DNA from: Micromonospora sp. LH3U1
GTDB taxonomy: Bacteria; Actinomycetota; Actinomycetes; Mycobacteriales; Micromonosporaceae
NCBI RefSeq assembly: GCF_028475105.1
Contig: NZ_CP116936.1
Location: 1,488,001 to 1,552,000 of the forward strand
Length of the DNA stretch: 64,000 nucleotides
Direction: 5' to 3'
Part shown: positions 8,830 through 17,751 of the stretch, piece by piece
Layout of the letters: each line of letters starts with the position of its first letter
Position numbering within the stretch: position 1 is the stretch's first letter
Translations under genes and position numbers: made by a program
The notes under the pieces: generated by a model
Database searches by the model: none
What the model saw: only the letters and a program-made list of their open reading frames with translations
What the model was told of the DNA's origin: nothing

Positions 8830-9444
8830 ATGCGACCGCCATCCGCGCCGTGCGTCGGCTCGATCCGCCGTACCGTGCTGCTCTGCACCGCGTTGCCACT
8901 CGCGCTGACCGTCCAGCTCTGCGGGCTGGCCGTGCTGGTCGCCGCCGTGCCCGGCAGTCCACCGTCGGGCGCGGTGCCGGTGCCTGTCGCGGCGGGCGTC
9001 GGGCCGGGGCGGTTCCGCTGGCCGGTCGACGGGCCGCCTCGTCCGGTGCGCCGCTTCGACCCGCCGCCCCGGCCGTGGCTTCCCGGCCATCGGGGTGTCG
9101 ACCTGGCCGCCCCGGCCGGAGCGGTGGTCCGCAGCGCCGGCCCGGGCACCGTGCTCTTCGCCGGTCTGGTGGCCGGCCGCCCGGTGATCACCGTGGGGCA
9201 CGCCGACGGGCTGCGGACCACCCACGAGCCGGTCCGACCAGCCGTGCGCCCCGGACAGCCGGTCGCCGCCGGCGCACCACTGGGTGAGCTGCTGCCCGGG
9301 CATCCGGGTTGTCCAGCCGAAGCGTGCCTGCACTGGGGCCTGCGCCGGGGCACGGAATATCTGGATCCGCTGGCACTGCTCGGCCTCGGTCCGGTGCGAC
9401 TGTTCCCGGTCGGCGGTGCCGGTGCCAGGGGATTCCGTCAGTGA
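8830..9444 (+). CDS. secreted M23-family peptidase domain protein
   Basis: 204 residues with an Arg-bearing N-terminus and a hydrophobic signal segment (LLCTALPLALTVQLCGLAVLVAAV). The LytM/M23 fold shows the first zinc ligands in HRGVDLAAPAGAVV (HxxxD) and the last in ACLHWGLRRG. The intermediate HxH is represented only by TTHEP, so endopeptidase activity is uncertain and it may act as an amidase activator or a degenerate LytM. A homologous M23 gene lies near rpsB in M. tuberculosis (Rv2891). The 3' end overlaps the convergent SnoaL-like gene by 7 bp. Confidence 0.88.
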   Translation: MRPPSAPCVGSIRRTVLLCTALPLALTVQLCGLAVLVAAVPGSPPSGAVPVPVAAGVGPGRFRWPVDGPPRPVRRFDPPPRPWLPGHRGVDLAAPAGAVVRSAGPGTVLFAGLVAGRPVITVGHADGLRTTHEPVRPAVRPGQPVAAGAPLGELLPGHPGCPAEACLHWGLRRGTEYLDPLALLGLGPVRLFPVGGAGARGFRQ

Positions 9445-9830
9445 TGAGCAGGTTCCCACCACGTCACATTGGCGGCTGCGTGGGCCACCGGTTCGATGAT
9501 TTCCCATATCTCTGCGATGGACCCGTCGGCGATGCGCAAGACGTCGACGACCACGATCTCCGGTCCCCCGTCGGGCAGCCGGCGTCGCGAGTGCACCACG
9601 ACGTGGTCACCGTCGGCCAGCAGGTGAAGGATTTCGACCTGCATGCCGACGGTCGGGCCCAGCAGCGCGGCGCGGACTGCGGCGAGCCATTCCGCCCTGG
9701 TCGAGGTTGTCGAATCCGGTCGGTGGTGGATGAAGTCGTCGCTGAGGGACGAGGCGAGCGTGTCGACGTCGCCCTTCTCTACCAGCCCTGCCAACGCCTG
9801 CTGGACGATGCTCTTGTTCTCAGTGGTCAT
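9438..9830 (-). CDS. SnoaL/NTF2-like protein
   Basis: 130 residues, MTTENKSIVQQALAGLVEKGD. It has the cone-shaped NTF2-like pattern of the SnoaL polyketide-cyclase family (FIHHRPDSTTSTRAEWL, then VVVHSRRRLPDGGPEIVVVDVLRI and IAEIWEIIEPV). Such stand-alone proteins are often small hydrolases or isomerases; no specific reaction can be assigned. It is divergent from the XRE regulator at 9899 with 68 bp between starts, which suggests that the regulator controls it. Confidence 0.85.
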   Translation of the reverse strand: MTTENKSIVQQALAGLVEKGDVDTLASSLSDDFIHHRPDSTTSTRAEWLAAVRAALLGPTVGMQVEILHLLADGDHVVVHSRRRLPDGGPEIVVVDVLRIADGSIAEIWEIIEPVAHAAANVTWWEPAHH

Positions 9831-9898
9831 GGACCCAAGTGTTTGCCCGGCCCGTTCGGCTGTCGATGAACTCGCACTTCATGGCGTCCGTCGCGACG

Positions 9899-10678
9899 AT
9901 GAGTACGCTCATGATCGTGTATACGGTCGGGCAACTCCTGCGGCAGTGGCGGCAGCGCCGGGGGATCAGCCAACTCGACCTGGCGATCGCCGCGGATGTC
10001 TCGGCCCGTCACGTCAGCCTGGTCGAGACCGGCAAGTCCAAGCCGAGCGCGGACATGATCCTCCGGCTTGCCGACCAACTCCACGTGCCGCTGCGGGATC
10101 GCAATCAGCTGTTACTCGCCGCCGGCTTCGCGCCCCGATACACGGAGCGTCCGCTCGACGACACCGCCCTGTCGGCTGCCCTCGACGCGGTCCGCAGGGT
10201 GCTTCGGGCGCACGAGCCGTATCCGGCGCTGGTCTTCGACCGCCGGTGGAACATCGTGATGACCAACCGCGCGGTCGACCCGTTCTTCGCGCACGTCGCA
10301 CCCGACCTGTTGCGGCCACCGGTGAACCTCGTTCGGCTGGGCCTGGACCCGCGCGGGCTCGCTTCCATGGTCGTCAACCTGGCAGACGTGCGTGCGGTGT
10401 TCCGCAGCCGGATCTCGCGCCAGCTCGCCACCGCTCCCGACGCGGAGCTCAGCGCACTCTACGAAGAACTGCTGAACCCTCTGCCCGAGGACCCGACGGG
10501 CCAACGGGTCGACGCCGACGTGGTGATCCCGATGATCCTCCGAATCGGCGGACGAGAGCTGCGGCTGTTCTCGACCATCACCACCTTCGGCACCCCGATG
10601 GACATCGCGATCGACGAAATCGCGATCGAGTCCTACTACCCGGCAGACCCGGAGAGCGCCGCCTACTTCACGGGATAG
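9899..10678 (+). CDS. XRE-family regulator with MmyB-type ligand domain
   Basis: Helix-turn-helix in residues ~9-65 (LRQWRQRRGISQLDLAIAAD, VSARHVSLVETGKSKPS), followed by a MmyB-like ligand-binding domain from ~85 (YPALVFDRRWNIVMTNRAVDPFF). The C-terminal ELRLFSTITTFGTPMDIAIDE is characteristic of this family, in which fatty-acid-like ligands have been observed in structures. ATGs at 9899 and 9911 are both possible; no strong ribosome-binding site separates them. The SnoaL-like gene is its likely target. Confidence 0.88.
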   Translation: MSTLMIVYTVGQLLRQWRQRRGISQLDLAIAADVSARHVSLVETGKSKPSADMILRLADQLHVPLRDRNQLLLAAGFAPRYTERPLDDTALSAALDAVRRVLRAHEPYPALVFDRRWNIVMTNRAVDPFFAHVAPDLLRPPVNLVRLGLDPRGLASMVVNLADVRAVFRSRISRQLATAPDAELSALYEELLNPLPEDPTGQRVDADVVIPMILRIGGRELRLFSTITTFGTPMDIAIDEIAIESYYPADPESAAYFTG

Positions 10679-10685
10679 CGCACTG

Positions 10686-11867
10686 TCAGCGCTGGGCGAG
10701 CAGTGCGGGCAGCCGCACGGCCAGCCGTTCGTACTCGTCGACGGTGTTGTAGACCTGACCGGTGAGCCGCAGCCACCCCCGGCCGGTCCAGCTCATCACC
10801 GCCACCTCGGCGGCGAGTCGCTCGGCGATCCGCGTCTGCAACGCCCGCGCCGCGTCGATGGTGGTGGCCATGCCAGCCGGCAGCGGCATGATGCGCAGAG
10901 ACACCGCCGGCCCGCCGGGGTCGGGCAGTTGGGCGGGCGGCACCCCCAGAGCGTCCCCCACCACCCGCTGGCCGTACGCGGCGAGCGCGGCGTTGTGCGC
11001 CTGCACCCGGTCGACGCCGAGGCTCCGCAGCGTGAACAGGCCCGCCGGGGCGGCCAGCCAGGACGTGTAGTCGAGGGTCGCCTGCCATTCGACCCGGGCC
11101 GGGAAACCGGACTCCTGCTCCCAGGAGACCACCAGTGGCTCGATCCGGTCCCGCCACTGCGGCGCCACCGCCAGCAGGGCGGTCCCGCGCGGGGCGTACG
11201 CCCACTTGTGCAGGTTGCCCACCCAGAAGTCGGCGCCGATGCTGGCCACCGGTGTGGGCAGCATGCCGGGGGCGTGGGCGGCGTCCACCAGGACCGGCAC
11301 GCCGTGTTCGTGGGCCACCCCGACGATGGCGGCGGCCGGGAAGAGCCTGGCGGTGGCCGAGGTGAGCTGATCGACGACGAGCAGTCGGGTCCGCCCGGGG
11401 CGCAGGCCGGCGCGGATGATCTGCACGAGCTGCTCGTCGGTGGCGTCCAGTGGAATCGGCAGGACCCGGCTGACCGCCCCGGTACGACGGCACTCGCGCT
11501 GGATGGCCAGGCTCACCGCCCCGTACCCGTGGTCGGTGCTGAGCACCTCGTCGCCGGGTTGCAGGCCCATCGACTGGAGCACCACGGCGACGCCGGTGGT
11601 GGTGTTACCCACCAGGGCGCTGCCGTCGGGGTCGGCGCCCAGGAACCCGGCGAGGTGCCGGCGGGTGTGCGCGATCCGGTCGACCAGCCCCTGGGTGAAG
11701 AAGCGCAGGGGGTTGGCCTCCATCTCGTCGCGCAGCCGCTGCTGGGCTCGCTGCACACTGATCGGGACCGCGCCGAACGACCCGTGGTTGAGGTGGCTGA
11801 CCGCCTGGTCCAGTGAGAAGAGCAGGCGGGCGCCCGGGATCGGCTCAGGGGGCTGCGGGACGGTCAC
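10686..11867 (-). CDS. class V aminotransferase (isopenicillin-N-epimerase-like)
   Basis: PLP-dependent fold type I enzyme, 393 residues from the GTG at 11867. The PLP-lysine is in WVGNLHKWAYAPRGTALL and the cofactor-binding Asp in VPVLVDAAHAPG; N-terminal HLNHGSFGAVP is the hallmark of the CefD/isopenicillin-N-epimerase-like subgroup. Most chromosomal members are cysteine-desulfurase or hercynylcysteine-lyase relatives with unproven substrates. There is no beta-lactam cluster here, so epimerase activity is not implied. It lies 43 bp upstream of the xerC stop on the same strand. Confidence 0.88.
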   Translation of the reverse strand: MTVPQPPEPIPGARLLFSLDQAVSHLNHGSFGAVPISVQRAQQRLRDEMEANPLRFFTQGLVDRIAHTRRHLAGFLGADPDGSALVGNTTTGVAVVLQSMGLQPGDEVLSTDHGYGAVSLAIQRECRRTGAVSRVLPIPLDATDEQLVQIIRAGLRPGRTRLLVVDQLTSATARLFPAAAIVGVAHEHGVPVLVDAAHAPGMLPTPVASIGADFWVGNLHKWAYAPRGTALLAVAPQWRDRIEPLVVSWEQESGFPARVEWQATLDYTSWLAAPAGLFTLRSLGVDRVQAHNAALAAYGQRVVGDALGVPPAQLPDPGGPAVSLRIMPLPAGMATTIDAARALQTRIAERLAAEVAVMSWTGRGWLRLTGQVYNTVDEYERLAVRLPALLAQR

Positions 11868-11910
11868 CCGATGATCGTAACCGCCGGGTCTCTCGCCCTC
11901 CGGCCCTTGA

Positions 11911-12912
11911 TCAGGCGCGCGGATGGGCCTGGCGGTAGGCGGCGCGCAGCCGCTCCACCGAGACGTGCGTGTAGATCTGCGTGCTGGCCAACGACGAGTG
12001 GCCCAGTAGCTCCTGGACGGCACGCAGGTCCGCACCGCCCTCCAGGAGGTGGGTGGCCGCGGAGTGGCGCAGACCGTGCGGACTGGTCCGGGGCAGGCCA
12101 GCAGCCTCGGCGTACGCACCGACGATCTGACGCGCGGTCGTCGGGTTGAGCCGACCACCCCGGGTACCAAGTAGCAGCGCGTCGCCGGAGCGGGCGCCCA
12201 CCATTGCCGGGCGGCCCCGGCGTAACCAGTCGTCCAACGCCCGCTGTGCGGGCACCCCGTACGGCACCGAGCGCTCCCGTCCGCCCTTGCCGAACACTCG
12301 GATCACCCGCCGGCCGTGGTCGACGTCGCCGACATCCAGCCCGCAGGCCTCGCTGACCCGTACGCCGGTGGCGTAGAGCAGTTCGAGCAGCACCCGGTCG
12401 CGCAGCGGCACTGCCTCGGTCGTGGCCTCTTCCGTTGCGTTCGATCCCGGTCCCGCTGGTGGTGATTCCGCAGTCGGCGCCTGCCGGGCTGGCGCCTCGA
12501 CCAGAGCGGCCGCCTGGTCGGCGCGCAGAACGCTGGGCAGCTCCCGGTGTGCGCGCGGGCTGGCCAGCGCGGCGCCCACGTCGGCGGGGAGCAGCCCGGC
12601 CCGGTGCGCCCAGGCGCTGAACGCCCGCGCCGACGCGGCCCGCCGGGCCAACGACGTGCGGGCCGCACCGGTGGTGCGCTGCCGCGCCAGCCAGCTACGC
12701 AGCACCGACAGGTCCAGGTCGGGCAGGTCGACGCAGCCCATCCGGACGGCGTGGTCGAGCAGGGAGACGAGATCGGTGACGTACGCGCGGACGGTGTGCG
12801 CCGACCGGTTACGAACCCGGGACAGGTGCTCGGCGAAGTCGTCGACCGCCTCACGCAGCGCCGGCGGTAGTGCCTGGTGCATGGCCCGGGTCCCCCGGTC
12901 CGGCCGGCTCAT
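11911..12912 (-). CDS. xerC: tyrosine recombinase XerC
   Basis: Chromosome-dimer resolution recombinase. The SAM-like N-terminal core-binding domain (FAEHLSRVRNRSAHTVRAYVTDL) precedes the catalytic domain with Arg in TGVRVSEACGLD, Lys in GKGGRERSVP, HxxR in SPHGLRHSAATH, His in LLGHSSL and the tyrosine nucleophile in IYTHVS. A 20-25 residue Ala/Pro/Glu-rich insert (APTAESPPAGPGSNATEE) separates the two domains, making it 333 residues. ATGs at 12912 and 12882 are both possible starts. Position next to dprA is conserved in actinobacteria. Confidence 0.95.
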   Translation of the reverse strand: MSRPDRGTRAMHQALPPALREAVDDFAEHLSRVRNRSAHTVRAYVTDLVSLLDHAVRMGCVDLPDLDLSVLRSWLARQRTTGAARTSLARRAASARAFSAWAHRAGLLPADVGAALASPRAHRELPSVLRADQAAALVEAPARQAPTAESPPAGPGSNATEEATTEAVPLRDRVLLELLYATGVRVSEACGLDVGDVDHGRRVIRVFGKGGRERSVPYGVPAQRALDDWLRRGRPAMVGARSGDALLLGTRGGRLNPTTARQIVGAYAEAAGLPRTSPHGLRHSAATHLLEGGADLRAVQELLGHSSLASTQIYTHVSVERLRAAYRQAHPRA

Positions 12913-13059
12913 CGCGGTGGCACCGGTCGTAGCGGTCGCGCCCGGGTGCTGGCCCGTCGATCGGCCCAGGCACCCTCACCAACAGCTGACACGGCACCAG
13001 AGTACGGCCGATCGTTGTGCGCGACCGGCCGCGACGGGTGCCGGTGTTCGTCGGCCCGA

Positions 13060-13170
13060 CTAACGGCGGTTGGTCTTCTTGATCAGGAGTATGACCAAGC
13101 CGCCAATGAGTGCGGCGGAGGTTACGAGACAGCACAGCGTGGCGATGTGCCACGGCTTGATAGCACCCAT
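13060..13170 (-). CDS. 36-residue single-pass membrane miniprotein
   Basis: MGAIKPWHIATL opens a short frame with one hydrophobic helix (ATLCCLVTSAALIGGLVILL) and a basic tail IKKTNRR. The KPWHI N-terminus resembles that of TatA and of small actinobacterial membrane proteins, but there is no amphipathic helix after the membrane span, so TatA function is unlikely. It lies between xerC and dprA on the same strand. The translation start lacks an obvious ribosome-binding site. Coding status is inferred from the coherent membrane-protein composition. Confidence 0.55.
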   Translation of the reverse strand: MGAIKPWHIATLCCLVTSAALIGGLVILLIKKTNRR

Positions 13171-13279
13171 GACCGCGCACGGTACCGATAACACCGCCTG
13201 TCGGGGTGCCCGCCCGCTGCAGAGATCCCCTCGCTGCCCTCGGCGCCGAGGGGGCGGCGTGACCATTCGCGCAAAGGGG

Positions 13280-14536
13280 CTAGACGAGGGGTCGTCCCCC
13301 GCCAGCACCCTGGGCTGACCCGGACGTTTTCGCCGCCGACGGCGCAGAGGCCCCGCGCTTCGGTTTGGCGGGCGGGGTGAGGGTGTAGCCGTCGTCGCGA
13401 CGGACCACCATGGACAACTCCTCCAGCAGGGACAGCTTGCGCAGCGCGGTCCGCAGGTCGACACCGGCGCGGGCGGCGAGCCGGTCCACGTCCATCGCCC
13501 CCCTGCGCGGCAACGCCTCCAGCAGCGACCGCGCGTCGTCGTCGAGCGTGTCGGCCGCCCGCTGCGGTCCTCGTGCCGGCGGGGCCAGGTCCGCGCCGAT
13601 CCGGCCCACCTCCTCGAGCACCTGCGCCACGCCGGTGACCAGCCGGGCCTTGGTGGGGAACTCGCGGAGTAACTCGTGCGCGCCGACGGACATCGCCGAG
13701 GTCACCGGCCCCGGCACCACCATGGCCACCCGATTGGTGAAGATGGCTCGCCGAGCGGTCTGCGTCGCGCCGCTGCGGGCCGACGCCTCCACCACGACGG
13801 TCCCCAGGGTGCCTCCGGCGATCACCCGGTTGCGGATCAGGAAGCGGGGCCGCAGCGGCTCGGCACCGGGCGGCCACTCGCTGACCAGCAACCCGGTGTC
13901 GGCGATCCGGTCGAAGAGCGCGGCGTTGCCCATCGGATACGGCCGGTCCAGTCCACAGGCGAGCACCGCGACCGTCAGGCCGCCCGCGTTGAGGGCACCC
14001 CGATGGGCGGCAGCGTCGATGCCGAACGCGCCACCGGACACGACCGTCCAGTCCCGCTCGGCCAGCCCGTACGCCAGCTCAGTGGCGACGTGCTGGCCGT
14101 AGCCGGTGGCCGCCCGCGCCCCGACCACGGCGACCGAGCGCTCCAGGGCCTCGCCCAGCGGCCAGCTTCCGCGTACCCAGAAGCAGAGCGGTGGGGCGGT
14201 CTCACCGTCCACCCGGCGGGTGACGTCCGGCAGGTGCAGCGTGGCCAGGCCAGCCACCCGGGCTGGCCACTCCTCGTCGTCCGGCGTGACCAGCCGGGCA
14301 CCGAGCCGGTCCGCCCGGTCCAACGCCTCCGCCGCCACCGCCCGGGCGTCACCGGCCGCCGACCGGGCGGCCACCGTGGTGTGCAGCCAGCCGTCCGGGC
14401 TGCCGCCGTCGAGCAGCAGGTCCAGGGTCGCCACCGGTCCGAGCCGTTCGACCAGGTGGTGCACCGCGCGGGTGCCCGGCTCGGCCAGCCAGGTCAGGGC
14501 GACCCGAGCAAGCCTGCGTTCCTCGTCGGCGCTCAC
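13280..14536 (-). CDS. dprA: DNA-processing protein DprA
   Basis: 418 residues. DprA loads RecA on incoming single-stranded DNA in transformation. The Rossmann-like DprA domain is seen in SVAVVGARAATGYGQHVA, VVSGGAFGIDAAAHRGAL (the ssDNA-binding SGxAxGID-type motif), VLACGLDRPYP and FLIRNRVIAGGTLGTVVVEA. A C-terminal winged helix (LLEALPRRGAMDVDRLAARAG) and a basic tail follow. The GTG start overlaps the comM stop (GTGA at 14533-14536), giving a comM-dprA coupled pair. Confidence 0.96.
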   Translation of the reverse strand: MSADEERRLARVALTWLAEPGTRAVHHLVERLGPVATLDLLLDGGSPDGWLHTTVAARSAAGDARAVAAEALDRADRLGARLVTPDDEEWPARVAGLATLHLPDVTRRVDGETAPPLCFWVRGSWPLGEALERSVAVVGARAATGYGQHVATELAYGLAERDWTVVSGGAFGIDAAAHRGALNAGGLTVAVLACGLDRPYPMGNAALFDRIADTGLLVSEWPPGAEPLRPRFLIRNRVIAGGTLGTVVVEASARSGATQTARRAIFTNRVAMVVPGPVTSAMSVGAHELLREFPTKARLVTGVAQVLEEVGRIGADLAPPARGPQRAADTLDDDARSLLEALPRRGAMDVDRLAARAGVDLRTALRKLSLLEELSMVVRRDDGYTLTPPAKPKRGASAPSAAKTSGSAQGAGGGRPLV

Positions 14537-16053
14537 GTCGCCTCCCCCGTTCGTAGTTGGATCGCTTCCCGGACGTCGTTCAGGTCTGGCCGGTCCCGGC
14601 CGTCCAGGTCAGCGATGGTCCAGGCCATCCGGATCACCCGGTCGAAGCCGCGTGCCGACAGCGAGCCGGAGTCGAGCCGGCCACGCAGTTCGGCGGTGAC
14701 CTTCGCGGGCAGCCGCCACGGCGGTCGGCGCAGGAGCGGACCGTCCACCTCGGCGTTGAGCCGCCGGCCGAGACCGGCCCAGCGGGTGGCCGCCGCCTGT
14801 CGGGCCGCCGCAACCCGGGCGGCGACCGTCGCCGAGGGCTCGGCGTCACCGTCGGGTGCCATCAGCTCCGCCGCCCGCACCGGCATCAGCCGCACCTGCA
14901 CGTCGATCCGGTCGAGCAGCGGCCCGGAGAGCCGGCCCAGGTAGCGGCGGCGGGCCAGCGGGGTGCACTCGCAGTGCGCGTCGCCGGCCGGCTTGGCACA
15001 GGGGCAGGGATTGGCGGCCAGCACCAACTGGGTCCGGGCCGGGTAGACGGTGCCGCCCCCGCTGCGACTCAGGTGGATGCGGCCGTGTTCCAAGGGCTGG
15101 CGCAGTGCCTCCAACGCGCCCTTGGTGAACTCGGGGGCCTCGTCGAGGAAGAGCACGCCGCGGTGCGCCAGCGACACCGCCCCGGGTCGGGCCAGCCCCG
15201 AGCCCCCACCGACCAGCGATGGCACCGTCGCGGTGTGGTGCGGTGCCTGGAACGGTGGGCGACGCAGCAGTTGACCGCCCGGTGGCAACAGCCCGGCGAC
15301 CGAGTGCAGGGCGGTCACCTCCAGCGCCGCGTCGTCGTCCAACTCGGGCAGGATCGACGGCAGCCGTTCGGCGAGCATCGTCTTGCCGGCACCCGGCGGG
15401 CCGAGCAGTGCCACGTGGTGCCCGCCGGCGGCGGCGACCTCCAACGCGCGCCGGCCCATCTGCTGCCCGGCGACCTCGGCGAGATCCGGCCCACCGACCA
15501 TCGGTGCCGGGGTGGCCGTTGGCGGCTCGATCAGCGGGGTCCCGTCACGAACGAAGGCGACCAGGCGGTGCAGGGTGTCCACCGCGCGCACCCGTACCCC
15601 GGGGATGACCGCGGCCTCGGCGGCGTTGCCGACCGGAACGATCACGCGACCGACGCCGGCCTGGGCTGCGGCGGCGACCATCGGGAGCACGCCGCGCACC
15701 GGCCGGACCGTCCCGTCCAGCCCCAACTCGCCGAGGACCACCACCCCCTCCAGTGGGAGCAGAGGCAGCTCACCCGAGCCGCCCAGCAGCGCCGCGGCGA
15801 TGGCCAGGTCGAAGGCCGAACCGAATTTTGGCAGCGTGGCGGGCAGCAGGTTGAGGGTGATCCGCCGGTTGGGCCAGCGCTGGCCGGAGTTGACTACGGC
15901 CGCGCGCACCCGGTCGCGGGCCTCGTGCAGGGCGGTGTCCGGCAGACCGGAGATCACCACCGCCGGTAGGCCGGCGGCCAGGTCGGCCTCCACCTCGACC
16001 AGGTGGCCGGTGACCCCGACCAGGCCCACGCAGAGCACCTTCGCGTAGCTCAT
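14533..16053 (-). CDS. comM: YifB/ComM-family Mg-chelatase-like AAA+ ATPase
   Basis: 506 residues. ComM is a hexameric helicase that promotes branch migration during integration of transforming DNA. An N-terminal Lon-protease-like domain (VEVEADLAAGLPAVVISGLPD, PATLPKFGSAFDLAIA) precedes the AAA+ module with Walker A GPPGAGKTM, Walker B VLFLDEAPEF and NPCPCAKPAGDAHCECTP, a Cys-rich loop typical of the family. The C-terminal Mg-chelatase segment ends with ARGFDRVIRMAWTIADLDG. It lies downstream of yraN and is coupled to dprA. Confidence 0.96.
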   Translation of the reverse strand: MSYAKVLCVGLVGVTGHLVEVEADLAAGLPAVVISGLPDTALHEARDRVRAAVVNSGQRWPNRRITLNLLPATLPKFGSAFDLAIAAALLGGSGELPLLPLEGVVVLGELGLDGTVRPVRGVLPMVAAAAQAGVGRVIVPVGNAAEAAVIPGVRVRAVDTLHRLVAFVRDGTPLIEPPTATPAPMVGGPDLAEVAGQQMGRRALEVAAAGGHHVALLGPPGAGKTMLAERLPSILPELDDDAALEVTALHSVAGLLPPGGQLLRRPPFQAPHHTATVPSLVGGGSGLARPGAVSLAHRGVLFLDEAPEFTKGALEALRQPLEHGRIHLSRSGGGTVYPARTQLVLAANPCPCAKPAGDAHCECTPLARRRYLGRLSGPLLDRIDVQVRLMPVRAAELMAPDGDAEPSATVAARVAAARQAAATRWAGLGRRLNAEVDGPLLRRPPWRLPAKVTAELRGRLDSGSLSARGFDRVIRMAWTIADLDGRDRPDLNDVREAIQLRTGEAT

Positions 16054-16092
16054 GGCGCGGCACCGCCAGCTCGACGTCCCGGTCCGCGCATG

Positions 16093-16452
16093 TCAGAACG
16101 CGCCCTTGAGGTGGTCGACCTGCGCCGGACCGGCATCGGGCAGCCGCACCGACAGCACGTCGAAACGCACCTCCTCGGCGGTCGTGCCGGTCTCGGTCAG
16201 CCAACGCGCGGCGAGCCCACGCAGCCGGCGGGCCTTGGCCGGTACGACAGCCTCGGCCGGTGTGCCGAAGTCATCGCCCCGGCGGGTCTTCACCTCGCAG
16301 AAGGCGAGCACCGGCCCGTCCCACGCGATGATGTCGATCTCCCCGGCCGAGCAGCGCCAGTTTCGGGCGATGGGGCGCAGCCCCGCCTCGGTCAGGTGCC
16401 GGGCGGCGCACCGCTCGCCGTACGCGCCAACCGCCTGGTTCCGCTTAGTCAT
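16093..16452 (-). CDS. yraN: YraN/UPF0102 family endonuclease-like protein
   Basis: About 119 residues from the ATG at 16452; a GTG at 16461 would add three. The restriction-endonuclease-like fold is clear: GAYGERCAARHLTEAGL, the catalytic-type CSAGEIDIIAWDG (E..D) and LAFCEVKTRRG (E-V-K). Members of this family are putative Holliday-junction-type nucleases, unproven in most hosts. It is the first gene of the yraN-comM-dprA run. Confidence 0.93.
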   Translation of the reverse strand: MTKRNQAVGAYGERCAARHLTEAGLRPIARNWRCSAGEIDIIAWDGPVLAFCEVKTRRGDDFGTPAEAVVPAKARRLRGLAARWLTETGTTAEEVRFDVLSVRLPDAGPAQVDHLKGAF

Positions 16453-16779
16453 GGACGGCACGGTGCCCGCCAGGGTGCGATCGCCGCGACCCCGGCGATG
16501 GCCCGTCTGTGGACAAAGGGTGTCCTGTGGACAACCGAACGATCAAGCCGGCGCTGTGCTACCGACGCCGTCCCACCCCACGGCGATCTTGCAGTATCGG
16601 TCGCCGGAATGCGTGGAATGTCCCCTACATCGGGGCAGTAAGTGCAAGATCGCGGACAGGGGCTGGCCGGGGAGCGGTGGAGGGGGGAAGGCGTGGATCG
16701 TCGAGCACCGGTCCCACCAGGCGCGAGACACGGACCAGGACGCGCGCTGAAATGGCGCGGGCGCAGCCGGTCGCATACG
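16453..16779. other. intergenic region with two DnaA-box-like sites and a GATC palindrome
   Basis: Gene-free 327 bp between divergent yraN and the membrane-protein gene. It holds two exact TGTGGACAA sites (16508-16516 and 16526-16534; reverse TTGTCCACA, the actinobacterial DnaA-box consensus) separated by 9 bp, and an imperfect inverted repeat at 16584-16652. Promoters for both flanking genes should also lie here, but no convincing -35/-10 pair is seen. Confidence 0.5.
16584..16652. repeat. GATC-ended imperfect inverted repeat
   Basis: CGATCTTGCAGTA on the left pairs with a right arm whose reverse complement begins CGATCTTGCACTTA. The outer 10 bp are a perfect match and pairing then continues less well; the interior is GC-rich. 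It belongs to the class of palindromes with GATC near both ends found at seven other intergenic sites in this window. Confidence 0.6.
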
Positions 16780-17751
16780 GTGCCTGACGTGGACGGACGA
16801 CGGAGCTTTCCGGAAGATCAGGAGTCACGCTGGTATCCCGACGAGCAGGGTCGCGGGTACGGCGAGTCAGATTGGCGTGGCGCGGGCGACCCGCGGTACC
16901 GGGACGGCGAGATCCCCGAGCAGCGTGGCGCCGACGAGGCCCGCTCCGTCGAGGACACCGGCGTTGGCCGGCGCCGCGAGCCGGACTCCAGTCGCTTCAG
17001 CGCCCTGGACGCCCAGCCCGGCCGGTTCGGTGCGAGTGAGGGCGACTCGGGACGGTTCGGCGCGGTGGATCCCTTGAGTGACGCCCGGCCGGAGGTCGAC
17101 GGTTACCGGGCGACGCGTTCGCGGCGGGCGGACCGGGACCCCTCGGAGATTTCCGGTGAGCTGCCGGGACGCCGGGCCGCGCGGGAGTCGACCGGGACGG
17201 CTTCCCCGCTGGCCACCGGCGCGTCCGAGGCCACCCGCGACGCCTCGCTGGCGGCCGACCCGCTGGCTGGCATGCTCGCCGACCAGACCCGGCCCGCCGT
17301 GCTCGGCGGGTACCCGATCATCGAGCCGACCCGGGGCGGCGGCGAGACGCCGCACCCGCTGGAGATGCCGACCGGCCCGATGCCGGGGATCGGACCCCGC
17401 ACGGACCTGCCCGCGACGGAGCCGACGGTGTACCCACCGGCCGCCGATGGCGTCTACCGGACCCGTCGACCTGTGTTGGCCGTACTCTTCGCGCTCTTGG
17501 TGTTGATCTTCGAGATCCCCGCGCTGCGGGTGCTGCTGGCCGGCGCGACCGGTGATCCGGTGGACGCCGGGAACGTGGTCGTGGGCATCGCCCTCGTCGC
17601 TGGGCTGCCGATCTTCGCGACCGGGCTGTATGGGCTACGAACCGGTGGTTTGGCGCTTTCCGACGGTGGACGGGGCTGGCTGCGCCCACCGACGGCCTAC
17701 CTGACCGTCGGCCTGGTGCTCTTCCTCGCCGCAGCGCTCGCCGCCGGCTGA
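16780..17751 (+). CDS. hypothetical membrane protein with long disordered N-terminus
   Basis: About 323 residues from the GTG at 16780 ([15 protein letters not shown]); GTG 16789 is an alternative. Residues 1-225 are charged, low-complexity and Arg/Asp/Gly/Glu-rich ([19 protein letters not shown] and similar) with no recognisable domain. Three hydrophobic segments follow: [40 protein letters not shown] and [19 protein letters not shown]. Function unknown. The disordered charged N-terminus resembles that of cdsA further downstream. Confidence 0.8.
   Translation: MPDVDGRRSFPEDQESRWYPDEQGRGYGESDWRGAGDPRYRDGEIPEQRGADEARSVEDTGVGRRREPDSSRFSALDAQPGRFGASEGDSGRFGAVDPLSDARPEVDGYRATRSRRADRDPSEISGELPGRRAARESTGTASPLATGASEATRDASLAADPLAGMLADQTRPAVLGGYPIIEPTRGGGETPHPLEMPTGPMPGIGPRTDLPATEPTVYPPAADGVYRTRRPVLAVLFALLVLIFEIPALRVLLAGATGDPVDAGNVVVGIALVAGLPIFATGLYGLRTGGLALSDGGRGWLRPPTAYLTVGLVLFLAAALAAG

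Noticed and set aside
10686..11867. Beta-lactam (isopenicillin) biosynthesis gene
   Set aside because: The CefD-like fold is common in primary metabolism; no ACV synthetase or IPNS gene is present.
10686..12170. Aminotransferase extended to 12170
   Set aside because: The extension would overlap xerC by about 260 bp and is Arg/Ser/Thr-rich with no family match; GTG 11867 gives a normal-length enzyme.
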